From Stutzerimonas stutzeri (GTDB lineage Bacteria; Pseudomonadota; Gammaproteobacteria; Pseudomonadales; Pseudomonadaceae), in NCBI RefSeq assembly GCF_000590475.1, contig NZ_CP007441.1:34283-98282 (forward strand): a DNA stretch of 64,000 nucleotides. The letters are read 5' to 3'. Position 1 is the first letter of the stretch. Every line of letters starts with the position of its first letter. Below, piece by piece: positions 62,250-64,000 of this stretch. The notes below the pieces were generated by a model. That model had not been told where the DNA came from. It was given only the letters and a program-made list of their open reading frames with translations, and made no database searches. A program made the position numbers and the translations under genes.

Positions 62250-63071
62250 CTAGTGGACAGGGCCAGCGGCGAAACTGCTGCTGGAGCGGAAGAACTCGCC
62301 TGGCGTTGCGCCAAATTGTTCGCGGAAGGCGGCGATGAAGGCGGACAGGGACTCATAGCCGCAACCCAGCGCGACGTCGGTGACCCGCTCGCCGCGCTCC
62401 AGCGCCGGCAGCGCGCTGAGCAGCCGCAAGCGCTGGCGCCAGGCACGGAAGGTAAGCCCGGTATCGCGCAGGAACAAGCGGCTCAGGGTTCGCTCCGAGA
62501 TCCCCAGCGTGCGGCTCCAGTCGGCCAGCCCTTCCTGCGATTCGGGCTGCGCTTGCAGGCTCTTGCACAGCCTATGCAGACGCGGCTCGGTCGGCAGCGG
62601 TAGCACCAGTTCGACTTCCGGGGCGCAACCCAACTGGTCCAATAGCACCTGTACCAGTCGACCTTCGGCGCCGTCCTCGGAATAGGCCTCAGGAAGCGTG
62701 CTGAAGTGGCGGATCAGCTCGCGCAGTAGCGGGCTCACCTGCAGCACTCGGCAGTGTTCCGGCGCATCGCCGACCACGCTGCGGTCGATATACAGGCTGC
62801 GGATGCAGGTGTCCGGTGCACAGAACACCTGGTGCGGGATGCCGGCGGGAATCCACACGGCGCGCAATGGCGGAGCAACGAAACGGCCCATATCCGTGCG
62901 CACTTCGAGCACGCCTTCTACCGCATGGGACAACTGGACCCAGGGGTGGCTGTGGCGGTAGCCGAGTTTGAGATTCGGCGGCGAATCGAGTTGCCCGTAC
63001 ACCGGGCGCGGCAGCGCTTTGAGTTCGCTGAGGCGTGCCATCAGCGCCGTGCTTTGTCCGTTTGAAGACAT
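62250..63071 (-). CDS. AraC-family regulator with cupin sensor domain
   Basis: A 273-residue regulator. YRHSHPWVQLSHAVEGVLEV and VWIPAGIPHQVFC mark the cupin-like N-terminal domain. The C-terminal part has helix-turn-helix LADWSRTLGISERTLSRLFL and the second VTDVALGCGYESLSAFIAAF followed by FGATPGEFFR. Divergent from the symporter gene with 85 bases between starts, so it probably controls it. Confidence 0.9.
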   Translation of the reverse strand: MSSNGQSTALMARLSELKALPRPVYGQLDSPPNLKLGYRHSHPWVQLSHAVEGVLEVRTDMGRFVAPPLRAVWIPAGIPHQVFCAPDTCIRSLYIDRSVVGDAPEHCRVLQVSPLLRELIRHFSTLPEAYSEDGAEGRLVQVLLDQLGCAPEVELVLPLPTEPRLHRLCKSLQAQPESQEGLADWSRTLGISERTLSRLFLRDTGLTFRAWRQRLRLLSALPALERGERVTDVALGCGYESLSAFIAAFREQFGATPGEFFRSSSSFAAGPVH

Positions 63072-63156
63072 TTCATGCCTGCTTGGCGTTAGTCGGAAGC
63101 TGTCGCACACGTTAAGGTCCATTCCAGTCGCCCGCAAGACCTCAGGAAACTCATAG

Positions 63157-64000
63157 ATGGCCAAGCTCCGGATACTGTTCGACAACTTCACGCTCGCCCT
63201 GCTCGCCGTGATGGCAATTGCCACGGTATTTCCGTGCGAAGGTCGCGGCGCGGTGTTTTTCGATTGGCTCACCACGTTGGCCATCGGGCTGCTGTTCTTC
63301 ATGCACGGCGCCAAGTTGTCGCGTGAAGCGATCCTCGCCGGCGCGGGCCATTGGCGGCTGCATCTGCTGGTGTTCGCCTGCACCTTCGTCATGTTTCCGC
63401 TGCTGGGGCTGGCGCTCAAGCCGGCGCTGACGCCGCTGGTCGGTACCGAGCTGTACCTGGGCATGCTTTATCTCTGCGCGCTGCCGGCCACGGTGCAGTC
63501 GGCCATCGCGTTTACCTCGCTGGCGCGCGGCAACATTCCGGCGGCGATTTGCAGCGCGGCGGCATCGAGCCTGATCGGCATCTTCCTTACGCCGCTGCTA
63601 GTGGTGCTGTTGATGGGCGTCGAGGGTGAGGCCGGCTCGACGCTGGACTCCATCGGCAAGATCGTCATGCAGCTGCTGGTGCCTTTCATCGCGGGGCAGA
63701 TTGCGCGGCGCTGGATTGGCGCCTGGGTGACACGCAACAAGGGCTGGCTGAAGAGCGTTGACCAAGGCTCGATCCTGCTGGTGATCTATGTCGCCTTCAG
63801 CGGCGCGGTGGTCGAAGGGCTCTGGCAGCTGGTGCCGCTCACCCATCTGCTGGGCCTGGTGCTGGCCTGCTGCCTGTTGTTGGCGATCGTGCTGTGGCTG
63901 ACGCAATTTCTCGCCAAGCGGCTGGGCTTCAATCTCGAAGACCGCATCACCATCGTCTTCGCCGGCTCGAAGAAGAGCCTCGCCACCGGTGTCCCCATGG
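63157..64000 (+). CDS. bile acid:sodium symporter family protein (YfeH-like), 3' end outside window
   Basis: At least 281 residues of an inner-membrane transporter of the BASS/SBF-like family: FFDWLTTLAIGLLFFMHGAK, LYLGMLYLCALPATVQSAIA, FTSLARGNIPAAICSAAASS and ITIVFAGSKKSLATGVPM match the motif regions of the YfeH group. About eight hydrophobic helices are visible before the window ends. Substrate unknown. It shares its promoter region with the AraC-type gene upstream, which may regulate it. Confidence 0.9.
   Translation, partial: MAKLRILFDNFTLALLAVMAIATVFPCEGRGAVFFDWLTTLAIGLLFFMHGAKLSREAILAGAGHWRLHLLVFACTFVMFPLLGLALKPALTPLVGTELYLGMLYLCALPATVQSAIAFTSLARGNIPAAICSAAASSLIGIFLTPLLVVLLMGVEGEAGSTLDSIGKIVMQLLVPFIAGQIARRWIGAWVTRNKGWLKSVDQGSILLVIYVAFSGAVVEGLWQLVPLTHLLGLVLACCLLLAIVLWLTQFLAKRLGFNLEDRITIVFAGSKKSLATGVPM

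Overview
The window looks like a chromosomal segment of a Pseudomonas of the stutzeri group (Stutzerimonas). Codon use is GC-rich. The order dprA-tsaC-qor-hemF-aroE, then trpA-trpB with divergent trpI, then the PA0061/PA0062-type lipoproteins with the neighbouring zinc peptidase, matches the origin-proximal order I know from P. aeruginosa. The 689-residue trehalose synthase is the type described from P. stutzeri. No rRNA, tRNA, CRISPR array, transposase or prophage was seen.

Layout. 1-5.4 kb: conserved core (dprA, tsaC, qor, hemF, aroE, two small genes). 5.8-15.6 kb: pbpG, then treS, two DUF2934 genes, a quinone oxidoreductase and two related hybrid histidine kinases, the first frameshifted. 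15.8-17.65 kb: a remnant of a NERD-type gene followed by an attI-like site and three integron gene cassettes with attC sites, but no integrase. 17.65-24.4 kb: a strain-variable block bounded by two diverged direct copies of a repeat-cupin-araC unit. Between the copies lie a compact autotransporter and a PAAR-DUF6402-periplasmic protein operon that resembles an orphan type VI secretion effector set. 24.6-34.9 kb: mixed genes including pnuC-ABC transporter-NadR-like kinase (NAD precursor salvage), membrane and stress proteins, and tandem intergenic repeats. 35.2-39.0 kb: two aldo/keto reductases (one broken) and a HipA-HipB pair in reversed gene order, with three evenly spaced operator palindromes. 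39.1-42.2 kb: trpBA and trpI. 42.5-51 kb: a subtilase, galE, and an operon of glycosyltransferase, UDP-galactopyranose mutase, GH1-like hydrolase, ABC exporter and KTSC protein that suggests a galactofuranose-containing glycan. 51-64 kb: dodecin, antiporter, LLM oxidoreductase, two paralogous lipoproteins with a zinc peptidase, two ferritin-like proteins, a PhoD-like phosphatase, an HAD phosphatase, a gamma carbonic anhydrase, and an AraC regulator divergent from a bile-acid-type symporter that runs off the window.

Three genes (dprA, the first kinase, the second aldo/keto reductase) carry single frame disruptions. Either this strain is losing these genes or the assembly has indel errors; reads would decide. 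The most interesting features are the integrase-less cassette array, the repeat-flanked autotransporter/effector block with its in-frame araC-cupin deletion scar, and the hip locus with phased operators.
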